A stretch of 64,000 bases of DNA from Devosia neptuniae (GTDB taxonomy: Bacteria > Pseudomonadota > Alphaproteobacteria > Rhizobiales > Devosiaceae): contig NZ_CP104964.1 in the NCBI RefSeq assembly GCF_025452235.1, positions 1-64,000 of the forward strand, given 5' to 3'. This document shows positions 50,755 to 59,365 of the stretch, piece by piece. The notes beneath the pieces are model-generated. The model did no database searches. It was not told where the DNA came from and saw only the letters and a list, made by a program, of their open reading frames with translations. The position numbers and the translations under genes are program-made. Within the stretch, counting starts at the first letter, position 1. Every line of letters starts with the position of its first letter.

Positions 50755-51636
50755 ATGCTTGACACGCTTAATCCGACAGACCGCCTTCTCGCCGACATCG
50801 CTCCTTTTCTCGTCTCAAATCCGGAGAAGATGGGCCAGTCGACTCCCGTGCCGCGCTTGACCGTGTGGACCAGCGCCTATGACACCCGGCCGACTGCTGC
50901 GGTGTTCGAGCCTATGTTTTACGCGGTATTGAGCGGCACCAAGGTACTGATCATGGGCGCCAATCGCTTCGATTTGCTGGCCGGCGCCTGCGCAACTTCG
51001 TCCTTTGGCCTTCCCTATACACACCAATTGACCAAGCCGTCGCCGGACTTGCCCTATGTGGGGATTAGTCTACATCTGGACGCCGACCTGCTGACGCGCG
51101 TTATGCTCGATATGCCCACGTCCCACCATCGTTGGACCTGCGCCGTCGCCGCGGCGGAACTCAATGGCCCGGTCGAGGAGGCATTCGCGCGGCTTGTGGG
51201 GTTGGTGAACACGCCAGCTGATGTTGGCATGCTTGCGCCCCACTACGAAGCCGAACTCTACTATCGCCTTTTGCAGAGCCCGATGGGCGATACGCTCCGC
51301 CAGGTCAGCCAGCGCAACGAGCGGTTCCAACAGCTCAAGACGGCGGCCGATTGGCTCGCAACTAACTACAGCAAGCCGGTTGTCATTCCTGAACTCGCCG
51401 CTGCAGCGGGCATGAGCTCGACCTCTTTTCACCGGCATTTCAAGGCCGTGACTGGCCACAGCCCTCTGCTGTTCCAGCGTAAGGTGCGCCTCATGGAAGC
51501 GAAAAAGCTCCTTGGCGCCGGTAGCGCCAGCGTATCTCAGGTCGCCTACGAGGTAGGCTACCTCAGTCCCGCGCAATTCAGCCGCGAGTACAAAAGCATG
51601 TTTGGAAGCTCGCCTAAGGCCGATCTGCAACGCTAG
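50755..51636 (+). CDS. AraC-family regulator, 293 aa
   Basis: Transcription factor with an AraC_N cupin-like sensing domain (residues about 20-170; LTVWTSAYDTRPTAAVFEPM) and a C-terminal double helix-turn-helix: VVIPELAAAAGMSSTSFHRH, GHSPLLFQRKVRLMEAKKLL, VAYEVGYLSPAQFSREYKSM. Regulators of this group commonly sit divergent from hydrolase/SDR genes and activate them in response to aldehydes or esters. Confidence 0.92.
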   Translation: MLDTLNPTDRLLADIAPFLVSNPEKMGQSTPVPRLTVWTSAYDTRPTAAVFEPMFYAVLSGTKVLIMGANRFDLLAGACATSSFGLPYTHQLTKPSPDLPYVGISLHLDADLLTRVMLDMPTSHHRWTCAVAAAELNGPVEEAFARLVGLVNTPADVGMLAPHYEAELYYRLLQSPMGDTLRQVSQRNERFQQLKTAADWLATNYSKPVVIPELAAAAGMSSTSFHRHFKAVTGHSPLLFQRKVRLMEAKKLLGAGSASVSQVAYEVGYLSPAQFSREYKSMFGSSPKADLQR

Positions 51637-51976
51637 CCTGGCCGGGAGAGGATTACGGAGACATTCGTATATCCGTTTGCTGGGCTTCTTTTGACCCGAA
51701 GCCGATGTCGCTACGGGATTTGGCTTGGGCGGGAGGTGCCCACGGCCGCGTTCTGCCGCCCAGCGCATCGCCTGATCGTAGCCGCTTGGACCTTGCCCAA
51801 GCAACTACCGCCGCCGAAAACAGACTGTCAGAAAGCCACCCCAAGGCGGCCGGTCATTTCCGATCCATGGTCAGTCGCGAAATCGCAATGGCGGTTGCCG
51901 TTGCCTTAAAGCAGTCCTTCCCCGGCCAGTGTGGGCTGGCTGTAAACAGAAGTCAGTTCCGCCGTAGGCGCCGCGT
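51637..51976. other. 340-base convergent intergenic region
   Basis: Between the AraC gene and a leftward gene. No gene, repeat or strong hairpin recognised. Confidence 0.4.
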
Positions 51977-52696
51977 TCAAGAGGCGCTAGCAACAAGGCC
52001 GTCCGATGTTGGCTTGAGCGTCCGGAGGTCAATGCCCATTTCCGACTTAAAGCGTGCAACTGCTGCCTCTGCCAGTTCTTGCATCATCTGCGTATCACCA
52101 CGGACGTAGGCATCAGACAGCACCGCCTGTTGGAGCAGGAAATTCATCATCAGCACTTCCGCAAATTCCTGCCGACCTGCATCGTCGAGCGCCTGGAATG
52201 TCGGATCGGACTGCATGGCGGCGCGTACCTGCCGTTGCACGCCGGTAAGCGAGAATTCTGCATCCGGCTGTTGATTGGCGATGACCCAGTTCAGGGCGAA
52301 GTAGGACACCATCGGGTCGACAGCGTCGCCCGGCGCCAGTCCGTCTTCGGCGACAAGCTCGGCCCACATATCCTGCGGCGCGCGTTGCGCGAAAATGCCG
52401 GCCACAGCGCGTTCTGCCGCGTCCCCTGAGCGCTCCTTGATATAATCGAGGAACTGTCGCTGCGCCTTGGCGCTGACTTGACGAGATGTGGAGTAGGTGG
52501 TCACGGTTTCGGAGGCACCGAGCGTCGGCGCGGAGCCACCCGGCGACTGCGAGCCCTCGATGGTTTGCCGCAGCAGCTGAATGTGCAGCGTGTTCATGGC
52601 GTCCTGAGCAGCAAAGTTCTGCCAGGCGTAGTCCTGTGCATCAGTCGGCAGGACCGTCACGAGCATCCCGACGAGGGCCAGGGTAAGTCTGCGCAT
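51977..52696 (-). CDS. exported DUF6683-like protein, 239 aa
   Basis: Signal peptide MRRLTLALVGMLVTVLPTDA, then mostly helical sequence: RQFLDYIKERSGDAAERAVA, DPMVSYFALNWVIANQQPDA, VQRQVRAAMQSDPTFQALDD, ADRQ-type FAEVLMMNFLLQQAVLSDAY. This looks like the family named DUF6683; I am not certain. Function unknown. The ATG at 52696 begins the signal peptide. Part of a group of small exported-protein genes to 54.1 kb. Confidence 0.65.
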   Translation of the reverse strand: MRRLTLALVGMLVTVLPTDAQDYAWQNFAAQDAMNTLHIQLLRQTIEGSQSPGGSAPTLGASETVTTYSTSRQVSAKAQRQFLDYIKERSGDAAERAVAGIFAQRAPQDMWAELVAEDGLAPGDAVDPMVSYFALNWVIANQQPDAEFSLTGVQRQVRAAMQSDPTFQALDDAGRQEFAEVLMMNFLLQQAVLSDAYVRGDTQMMQELAEAAVARFKSEMGIDLRTLKPTSDGLVASAS

Positions 52697-52850
52697 ACTG
52701 TCTCCGATCGTTAAGCTGCGGTTTGAGAGTGGTGCAGCGTTAAATTTGCCGCCGCTCTGGCGCTGCCGTTGCGGGGTTCCGGAAGCGGCACCTGCCACAT
52801 GCGAGCTCATCTGTTCGGCAGAAATTTGTTCATGGAGATCCCCGGAGAAC

Positions 52851-53141
52851 TTAGGTGTCCATATCCTGTAACAGGCACTCGGCCATCTTTGCCTCATCGA
52901 GGCGTCCAGCTGTCGTGCTGGATTGCTCGCACCCCATCCAGTCGCTGTCCGGGTTTGTAGCGCCGCCTTCTTTATAGGGCCACATGTCGTGGCATTGCTG
53001 AAATTGCTCGAGGGCGGGAAAATGGTCATTGCAGAAGTGGTTTCGCTTGACCGGATCGGACAAGACGCTGTCCTGCGCCTGGCCGACCGCCACCGTGCAA
53101 ATCAGTATCTGCAACGCCAGAACATATCTAAGTGCCTTCAT
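52851..53141 (-). CDS. small exported cysteine-containing protein, 96 aa
   Basis: Signal peptide MKALRYVLALQILICTVAVG ending QAQ, then a mature domain of about 73 residues with four cysteines (FCNDHF, QCHDMW, GCEQS, ECLLQD), possibly two disulphides. No family recognised. It lies 154 bases upstream of the preceding leftward gene and may share its promoter region. Confidence 0.65.
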   Translation of the reverse strand: MKALRYVLALQILICTVAVGQAQDSVLSDPVKRNHFCNDHFPALEQFQQCHDMWPYKEGGATNPDSDWMGCEQSSTTAGRLDEAKMAECLLQDMDT

Positions 53142-53411
53142 TCGATGTCCTCTCGCTCGTGGCCTCAGTCCGGTGCGTCAGCGACCCACCCATTGCTCAG
53201 CATAGGGCGTCTTGCCAGTGGACGCGAATTTGCGGTCAGACTGTCACCCGTCTTGATGTCGTCAAGGTCACGAGGCAGGTTGATCTCGCTCTGAGCTGAC
53301 CCCAACCTATCTCGCCTGCGCCACCGACCTCCGGCGCAGGCTTCTTTTTGACAGAGCTGCTGCTCTCGCCAAACCCGTTGCCAGCGCCCTTCGACACAGG
53401 AGATCCAGCCA

Positions 53412-54095
53412 ATGATCCGTCGCAGTTTCATATTGATAGCCATAGCCTGTTTGATCCACCCAGTTTTGGCTCAACAGGCGGTGGTGAAATCCTCTGCTGT
53501 GGAGACTTGGCAAGCATTCATGTCGTCCACTGGATCCATACTGGATATGCCGACCGCTCAAAGGGCGCCGCAGCTTGCTCTGCTCGGCGCAGCTCTTCTT
53601 GAAAATCCGGTAGCCATAAGCGACGACCTGGAAAGGAGCGGAGGAGGAAAGCGCGCGCTGCGCGCCTATGCACAGGCCATGATTGAGGATGGCAACCTGG
53701 TCCCGCTCGTCCATCAGTTGCATGTAGTCATGCATGGTGGCGCGCCCGCAGGCAATCTCGCGGAAGCGCTGAACGCGTCCCGCTATCAGGATGGTTCGGT
53801 TTGGTTTCCGCAGGCCGAGCAAGCCGGCTTCTTTGCCGGCGCCATTGCCGCAGTTCTCGACGGCAAGAGCATCGATGATGGCAATGCCGTAGGCGACTTC
53901 TTGTCGTGGGTCGAGGGACAGAATGGTCCATCGAAGGCTAGCGAGACAATCGCCCAGCGTTTCGGCGTTCGGCCGCCTGCAGCGGAAGAGACCGTCGCAG
54001 AGTGGATGCTGGCGGTCTTCACAAACTCAGCGAGCCAAGTCTCAGTGCCCGCCGCTCAATGGTTCGAGAAGGGCTTTGCAGCCGGCTACAGATGA
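53412..54095 (+). CDS. exported hypothetical protein, 227 aa
   Basis: Signal peptide MIRRSFILIAIACLIHPVLA, then a helical protein: VETWQAFMSSTGSILDMPTA, LRAYAQAMIEDGNLVPLVHQ, FFAGAIAAVLDGKSIDDGNA. No known family. Divergent from the leftward pair of small exported proteins, with 270 bases between that must hold both promoters. Confidence 0.65.
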   Translation: MIRRSFILIAIACLIHPVLAQQAVVKSSAVETWQAFMSSTGSILDMPTAQRAPQLALLGAALLENPVAISDDLERSGGGKRALRAYAQAMIEDGNLVPLVHQLHVVMHGGAPAGNLAEALNASRYQDGSVWFPQAEQAGFFAGAIAAVLDGKSIDDGNAVGDFLSWVEGQNGPSKASETIAQRFGVRPPAAEETVAEWMLAVFTNSASQVSVPAAQWFEKGFAAGYR

Positions 54096-54454
54096 CGGCG
54101 AGGGCTGCTTGCTTGGGCGTGCGCTGGTCCCATCCCTTGCTAACGTTCCTCAAGGAGGCGGCTCAGTCAACTGCAGCGCCGCATCGCTATTGCGTCGCTG
54201 CACTTGTGGCGTTCGCTTCAATCCGCCGGCGATGAGTGGAACGACCTCGTTGAGCGCCGCCATCTGCTGGTCTAGCGATCGAACGGGTTTCTACCTCGAC
54301 GTTGGGGCGTATGGCCCTCAACGAGTCCGAAAAAGGCAGTGCGAGAACCACGTCCGCTTCTATTCAATCCGGGCCGAAAGCGGACCAACAGTTCCCACCC
54401 CGGAGTCGCCGGTTTGATTTCGCCCCATTTCGGTTCCCAAACCCAAGTCGGTGG
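54096..54454. other. 359-base convergent intergenic region
   Basis: No gene recognised. One frame contains FYLDVGAYGP, reminiscent of FkbM methyltransferases, but without any further support. Confidence 0.35.
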
Positions 54455-54922
54455 TCACCCAGAAGCTATCGTACTCGGGTGGGAACTTCCTTCGCCAGGC
54501 AATGCCGTCGCTACCATGGCGAGTGCGCCGACGGTCGCTAGCATCGCAAGCCCTTGAGGCGTGATGTGGGTCGCCTGAAAATAGACCGGGAAGATTGGCC
54601 ATCCCGCCGCCACACTGCTCATTGCACCAATTCCCAGCGCGGCCAGAACACGAGCCCAACCTGTCACGCGGGGCGCAACAAAACGCCAAATAATAGCGGA
54701 CAGGATGGCTGGGAGGAGCCCGGCAACCCAACCAAAGCCGATGACTAGACCAGAGCTCACGCCTATAACGTAGACCAGGTTATCGGCAGGTGGTGGGTTG
54801 CCAGCAATGAAGCTGGACACGAAAACACCGGCAAGAACGACCAGCGCACCGATCAGTGGACCAAACACTATTATCGCAAAGCTGCGGGGGAACCGATGCG
54901 ACTTGCGATTATCCTTGTTCAT
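54455..54922 (-). CDS. small integral membrane protein, 155 aa
   Basis: Four predicted helices: FAIIVFGPLIGALVVLAGVF, LVYVIGVSSGLVIGFGWVAG with LLPAILSAIIWRFVAP, VLAALGIGAMSSVAAGWPIF, and GLAMLATVGALAMVATALP. No family recognised. The ATG at 54922 begins a basic N-terminus (MNKDNRKSHRFPRS), as expected for positive-inside topology. Confidence 0.65.
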   Translation of the reverse strand: MNKDNRKSHRFPRSFAIIVFGPLIGALVVLAGVFVSSFIAGNPPPADNLVYVIGVSSGLVIGFGWVAGLLPAILSAIIWRFVAPRVTGWARVLAALGIGAMSSVAAGWPIFPVYFQATHITPQGLAMLATVGALAMVATALPGEGSSHPSTIASG

Positions 54923-55278
54923 GGAGGTGTTCCTCAAGTCAGTAGATGCGTTTTGGGACATCTTTGGCGCCAAAAAAGCAGGGGTAAGCGCTCAGGTGCG
55001 ACAGTTCAGATAAGACCCTAGTTTGCGCAGCCGCCATCCTGTATCTGCAAACAAGTTTAATTAGCTTGCTGCTGATGATTGCCGAAAATCAAACTGGCTG
55101 CGAAACACTTCCCTTGGCCGTGGCAACAGTGCGCTTACCCCGAAAAAGCCTTCTTCCACGTGCGCATTGTCAGGTGCTTCCTAGCGGCCTGGATCGCCAC
55201 AACTTCTGCCTGCATTAAGTCCTGGTCAGACTCTAACGTTAATAGGTGACCGCGTTGAGCCGAACCGCTTACCCCAAA
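54923..55278. other. divergent promoter region with a perfect 12-bp palindrome
   Basis: TTTGGCGCCAAA at 54963-54974, 40 bases upstream of the leftward membrane-protein gene, could be an operator. Otherwise no gene recognised. Confidence 0.35.
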
Positions 55279-55854
55279 ATGGACTTCACCTACCAGGTGG
55301 ACTTCAACGACCTCTTTTCCGCCAGTGCGCTTTTGGCACGCCGGCGTTATCCGGCCAGCCACCGGCTGCGGCTGAATCTCATCATTGTGGTGACCATGGT
55401 GCTTGGCGGTATTTTTAGCGCGACTGCCGGGGTAGTCGCACACATGCTAATGCCAGCCGTTCCCGGATGGACGGCGACCGTGGCGCTCCTTGTCCTTATT
55501 TGGCTGTTTTACGCGAAGGTATTGGTGCCTTGGATAACCCGCCAGTCTGCGAAGATGATCAATGCAGCATATCACACCGGTCAGATGCATTTCAGTAGCG
55601 ATGCGGAGGGTTTGCGCTGGCAAGATGCCGATATCGATTTCCTCCTTCGGTGGAACGGCATCGAGGCAATTTTTCGCACCCCGACCGCGCTGGCGTTCAT
55701 GAGCGGTGTGATAGCCCTAGTGCTGCCCTTGTCAGCATTTCCTGACCACAAAACGCTCAAACGTTTTCTCGAGCAGGCGCTGGAAAAGATGCCCCCTCAG
55801 GCGGCTGAACTCAGTCGCAAGGATCCATCTCTCCAAGCCCTACTCCGTCCATGA
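55279..55854 (+). CDS. YcxB-like membrane protein, 191 aa
   Basis: Protein with two membrane helices (LNLIIVVTMVLGGIFSATAG and WTATVALLVLIWLFYAKVLV) flanked by an N-terminal FTYQVDFNDLFSASALLARR and a C-terminal soluble part with FSSDAEGLRWQDADIDFLLR and WNGIEAIFRTPTALAF, the order found in YcxB-like proteins. Role unknown. The ATG at 55279 fits the family start; a GTG at 55246 in the same frame is possible, and neither has a good ribosome site. Confidence 0.65.
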   Translation: MDFTYQVDFNDLFSASALLARRRYPASHRLRLNLIIVVTMVLGGIFSATAGVVAHMLMPAVPGWTATVALLVLIWLFYAKVLVPWITRQSAKMINAAYHTGQMHFSSDAEGLRWQDADIDFLLRWNGIEAIFRTPTALAFMSGVIALVLPLSAFPDHKTLKRFLEQALEKMPPQAAELSRKDPSLQALLRP

Positions 55855-56306
55855 AAGGTCCGCCCAGGATATTTGTTAGCCGCGCTGGTGAGGCATGAAT
55901 CTAAATCGAGGACTAGCGCCAAAGTAATCGCCAGGCTGGCTTCTCGATGGCATGGCTACCCTCTCAGCGTTCAAGATCAACGCCGTGCCAGCAACAGGAT
56001 TGATCGGATTTCAGTACGAATCCCAATTGTTCATTTCAGCAAGTGGGCAGTCGGGTCCCAAACTGCCGCTCCTTTTCTCGCTATGAACTGAGGATGCGTG
56101 CCGTGATAGCGGCGCATTGGCGGCGGATGCCGGGGACGGCTTCGATCTCGCAAAATGGCCGCGTGTGCGTGGACCCACGGCAAGCAGGTGGCGCGATGGC
56201 TTTTCCCTTGGCGTCGATGACTCAGCAGTCGTCGTGGACATCAAGCCCAATACCGGACGCGGGTCACTCGTGGACCTCTCCGGGTGCACAGGAGCAACCT
56301 TCGAGG
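55855..56306. other. 452-base intergenic region, no gene recognised
   Basis: Short frames on both strands without motif or ribosome site. It lies between two genes that end towards each other. Confidence 0.4.
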
Positions 56307-57294
56307 CTACTGCGCCCAGTCGAATTTCATGTCCTTGAAATCGAGCTGGGCATTGCCCCCGCCGAAATTGTAGCCGCCGAAATATTCTTCGAAGCCGATG
56401 TGGTAGGGGCTAAAGTCGGGGAAGCCCTGGATGGGCCGCATCGTGCCGCCGACATGATTGGGCAGGTGGCTCTTGACCCACTTCTGCAGGCGATAGTTCT
56501 CCGTCTCGATGACGCCGCCTTCCCAATAAAATTCGCGCTGATAGCCATTTCCGCCAAATTCGTCAGGGGCAATCCCGGCATTGGGATCTTCCGTGCGCGG
56601 CGTGATCCTGATCGCACGGTTGAATGTCAGATGCGGATCGGGAATACCGCCCAATTGCTTGTAGATAAAATACTCCTGGGGCGGTAGCGAGCCCGGTGAG
56701 TAGCTCGCGTCCCAAAACGCGGCGGCCGATCCCTTGGTCAGCCACGCCGGCGCGGGAACCTCGGCCAAGGCGCGGCGGCTGGGCGAATGGTCCTGAAAAT
56801 TCCTGTTCCGTCAGAAGGATCACCGCATATTCGAGATCGAGAACGTCGCGCATGCGGAACAGGCGAGGATGCTCGCTTTGCCGCGCCTCCCAAAAGGGTA
56901 CCAGGAAAGGGTCGTCCGGTCGCTCTGGGGCGGTTTCATCGAAAAAGGCACGTACTGCGGGGGCGGTGAGCGGCATGCCGTCATTGTGGTCAAAGGCGAC
57001 GGCAAAGAAGCTCAGGCCGACGATTTCTGGCCCATGCACGCGATAGTCCTCGGGCAGACGGATGGTAAAACCGTGATTGAGCGGATAGCCATTGTTGGGA
57101 TCGAGCGGCCATTGCGCCGTGCTAATACCAGGCGGCAGGCCGAAGACCCAGCCATCGCCACGCGGTTCGATCTCACCCAGGCTCTGATGCAGCATTTCGA
57201 TATTGTAAGCGCGCAGGATCTTTTCCTTGGCAAAGGCGGGTGTGATCACAGCGGCGCCTGCAAGGCAGATAAAATTACGACGCGACAGAAGCAT
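56307..57294 (-). pseudogene. Tat-exported hypothetical protein, frameshifted
   Basis: The N-terminal part (start 57294) has a twin-arginine signal LLSRRNFICLAGAAVITPAF and continues to FSGPFAQPPRL. Near 56765-56770 one extra base shifts the frame; the second frame carries on AEVPAPAWLTKGSAAAFWDA to a stop at 56307 (ending FKDMKFDWAQ). Removing one base of TTGGCC joins them into about 328 residues. No family recognised. The protein is rich in aromatic residues and proline, as are many periplasmic proteins. Confidence 0.65.
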
Positions 57295-57390
57295 GGCAAA
57301 CGGCCGGCAGAAATTGACGCATAGCAGCCATTGGTAGCAGGTTATCGTCGTGGCAGATTAAACGGACAGTTCGGTCTTCGAGGATGCGCT

Positions 57391-57858
57391 TTAGTCCAGC
57401 ATGTTTTCGGGGGGCGAGCCGTCGGTCAGGAAGGCAAACTCATAGGCAATCCCGGCTTCGTCGGTGGCGTCGCAGGTGTACTGCGCGGGGCCGGCCATGG
57501 GGTTGCCGGCAAGCGAGCACTGCCCGGTAGCACTGATGTCGAGATTGTCGTTACCGCTGCGATCCCTGCCTTCGGTGACCTGGTCGATCGCCAGGGCAAG
57601 GTTGCCGTTCTGTTCGCCGGCAATCCCGCTAAACACGAAGAACCGGCCGTTGGCATCGACGGTCCAGATCGTGAGGTCCATGCGGCTGTCGGTGTAGACG
57701 ACCTGTATGACTTCGCCGACACAAATGTCCGTAAGGTTCTCCGCATCCGCGACGAAGGTCTGGCATTCGCCGCGCAAAGTGAAGACAGAGTGCGGATCAG
57801 CGCCTTGGGCGGCGGGCGAGACGAGCAGGAGACCGGACAGCAGGAGTAAGAGTTTCAT
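57391..57858 (-). CDS. exported hypothetical protein, 155 aa
   Basis: Signal peptide MKLLLLLSGLLLVSPAAQGA, mature beta-rich domain of about 135 residues with four cysteines (GECQTF, DICVGE, GQCSLA, YTCDAT) likely paired. VFTLRGECQTFVADAENLTD and LTIWTVDANGRFFVFSG are its most regular segments. Small exported proteins of this build are frequent in Rhizobiales; no function known. It lies 96 bases upstream of the Tat-exported gene on the same strand. Confidence 0.7.
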   Translation of the reverse strand: MKLLLLLSGLLLVSPAAQGADPHSVFTLRGECQTFVADAENLTDICVGEVIQVVYTDSRMDLTIWTVDANGRFFVFSGIAGEQNGNLALAIDQVTEGRDRSGNDNLDISATGQCSLAGNPMAGPAQYTCDATDEAGIAYEFAFLTDGSPPENMLD

Positions 57859-58023
57859 TGGCTCATGGTGGTGTGACGATTTTCGTCAGTTTAAACCAAA
57901 AAAGGGCGCCGAAGTGGCGGGCGCCTGATTGGCAGGGAATGCGGCAGTGCCCACCCCTTCGCCCCAAAGCTGGCAGAGGGATCGGCCTGAGGGTCTAGGA
58001 AGCTTGCAACTGCGACGGTTCCG

Positions 58024-58074
58024 GATTCGCATAATATGCGGTCTGGAATGGCAGCAGACGCCCCATTTCTGACG
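58024..58074 (+). repeat. dispersed intergenic repeat, copy D
   Basis: GATTCGCATAATATGCGGTC then TGGAATGGCAGC, the closest to a consensus first module, with a degenerate second module ending at GACG. Confidence 0.6.
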
Positions 58075-58106
58075 TGCGATCGGAACCTAGTGATCCACAG
58101 AAGCGG

Positions 58107-58877
58107 TCATTTCGCCGCTGGCAAGCTCTGCGCCGCTTCGGCCATTTCAAACGCCTTGTTGTCGTTCGAGAGAGGTCTCTGCAGGTCGAAACGTTCATGC
58201 AATTGCCTTACCTGCCACTGATAGATCTCCCGCAGACCTGCAGCCGCCTGGATGATGGTCTCCGCCTCAAGCTGGCCGTAGGACGCCCGCAACGCGTCGA
58301 GAACCTCCTTGCTACCTCTGGCATCGAATTTTGCGTAGATCGCTGTGGTTGGTGTTCGATCGAATAGCCAATCGTCTGCTTTCATTATGTGGTGTCGAAG
58401 CTCATCGAGGAGCGTCTGGGCGTAGATCAGCTCTCCCCGTTTCGCACGTCGGAGTGTTTCATGCAGCGCCGCCAAACCCTTGCTGATGGACTGACTGACA
58501 TCGTCGGCCGCCACGTCGAATTTCAGCGCTTTCGACTGGGCGAACAAGCTTTTGAGGAAGCCTTTAGGGTCATGAAGGACACGGTTCGGCAGGCCGTACC
58601 AAGGTGACGCGCTCATTCGCGCCGCATCGAGATAGAAAATATCCACCTTTCCGAAGGGCTCGAAGTGCGAGACGCAGTGTTGTGCGCCCGGCATCCATTC
58701 ATTGAAAACAAAGCCCGGCCAACTGCGCGGAATATCCAGACGGCGCCTGACGAAGTCGGAGTGATGTTCACTTTCGACCACCACGCGAAGATCGATGTCC
58801 GAGAAAGCATCGCCGCTCCCCGCCGCGAGCGACCCACCGAGAAAAACCCCGAGCACATGCGGTTCGGCAGACAGCAT
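58107..58877 (-). CDS. nucleotidyltransferase-domain protein, 256 aa
   Basis: Pol-beta-type nucleotidyltransferase: VLGVFLGGSLAAGSGDAFSD with IDLRVVVESEHH gives the GS...DxD active site, followed by a helical C-terminal domain (ISKGLAALHETLRRAKRGEL, LLDELRHHIMKADDWLFDRT). The type resembles streptomycin/lincosamide adenylyltransferase-like proteins, but resistance cannot be claimed. The ATG at 58877 has no ribosome site. Upstream in frame are REERLTQAAA, and a shifted frame from an ATG near 58960 reads MSEPALENAELLALVR, so the true N-terminus may be about 27 residues longer and interrupted by one missing base near 58895. Confidence 0.75.
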   Translation of the reverse strand: MLSAEPHVLGVFLGGSLAAGSGDAFSDIDLRVVVESEHHSDFVRRRLDIPRSWPGFVFNEWMPGAQHCVSHFEPFGKVDIFYLDAARMSASPWYGLPNRVLHDPKGFLKSLFAQSKALKFDVAADDVSQSISKGLAALHETLRRAKRGELIYAQTLLDELRHHIMKADDWLFDRTPTTAIYAKFDARGSKEVLDALRASYGQLEAETIIQAAAGLREIYQWQVRQLHERFDLQRPLSNDNKAFEMAEAAQSLPAAK

Positions 58878-59164
58878 CGCAGCGGCCTGTGTTAGGCGCT
58901 CTTCCCTAGCCGAACAAGCGCCAGAAGTTCAGCATTTTCTAGTGCGGGCTCGGACATGCAGACTGCCTAGCTTGCGTGCGTTGACGGCGAGCATTGTATG
59001 GAATTCAACGCGTATCGAGAAGTGGAAGTCCCGTTACTGGTCAGTTCATCGCGAAGCGGACTGTCGCCCGCCCACCCCAGTTCGACCGGCAGCAGTCCGA
59101 AACCTTTGCAGATCATTAGGGCCGCCGCTAACTCCCAAAAAGCAGCCACGCATTGTGGTTGGCG
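58878..59164. other. intergenic region upstream of the NTase and the synthetase leader
   Basis: Apart from the possible N-terminal extension of the nucleotidyltransferase (to about 58960), no gene recognised. Confidence 0.35.
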
Positions 59165-59193
59165 TTTACATTGCACCGTCCTTGCGATTAGAT
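59165..59193 (+). promoter_or_regulatory. probable promoter of the Asn leader and synthetase gene
   Basis: TTTACA (59165-59170), 17 bases, then TTAGAT (59188-59193). The -35 box is 5/6 of consensus, the -10 box is weaker. Start of RNA would fall at about 59200, the A of the leader ATG, so the leader would be translated leaderless, as known for the trp leader of Sinorhizobium. Confidence 0.5.
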
Positions 59194-59199
59194 CGCACC

Positions 59200-59274
59200 A
59201 TGAGCACGCAGCGCCACACCGTCGTCAATAATAACGGCCCCTCTGGGGTCGTGGATGTCGTGTGCGCGTTCTAG
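59200..59274 (+). CDS. 24-aa leader peptide with three consecutive Asn codons
   Basis: ATG at 59200, then STQRHTVVNNNGPSG and VVDVVCAF, stop TAG at 59272-59274. Codons 10-12 are AAT AAT AAC. Consecutive codons for one amino acid before a gene that charges or makes that amino acid are the mark of ribosome-mediated attenuation: ribosomes stall when charged tRNA-Asn is scarce. The stop lies 91 bases before an archaeal-type aspartyl-tRNA synthetase gene. In bacteria that enzyme is typically non-discriminating and supplies Asp-tRNA-Asn for amidation to Asn-tRNA-Asn. Confidence 0.6.
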   Translation: MSTQRHTVVNNNGPSGVVDVVCAF

Positions 59275-59295
59275 CGTAGCTCATTGATCACCACT

Positions 59296-59338
59296 GCCCT
59301 GCCGGTTTTCGGAAGGGCTGCAGGATTTGGCTTTTTCG
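59296..59338 (+). promoter_or_regulatory. alternative hairpins of a possible attenuator
   Basis: Two mutually exclusive stems can be drawn. First, GCCCT/AGGGC plus CCG/CGG with one mismatch around GTTTT (59296-59318). Second, CGGAAGGGC (59310-59318) with GCTTTTTCG (59330-59338), containing three G-U pairs. They share the 59310-59318 strand. T5 at 59332-59336 and T4 at 59346-59349 are present but no textbook terminator is formed, so the mechanism is uncertain. Confidence 0.4.
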
Positions 59339-59365
59339 TTCCGGCTTTTGCTCCCGGAGAAAGTC

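Noticed and set aside
54280..54320. FYLDVGAYGP resembling FkbM methyltransferase
   Set aside because: Ten residues only, with no continuation of the family before or after; chance is likely.
59275..59365. T-box riboswitch before the synthetase gene
   Set aside because: T-boxes are a Gram-positive feature with a long conserved leader and a T-box sequence; only 91 bases and no such sequence here.
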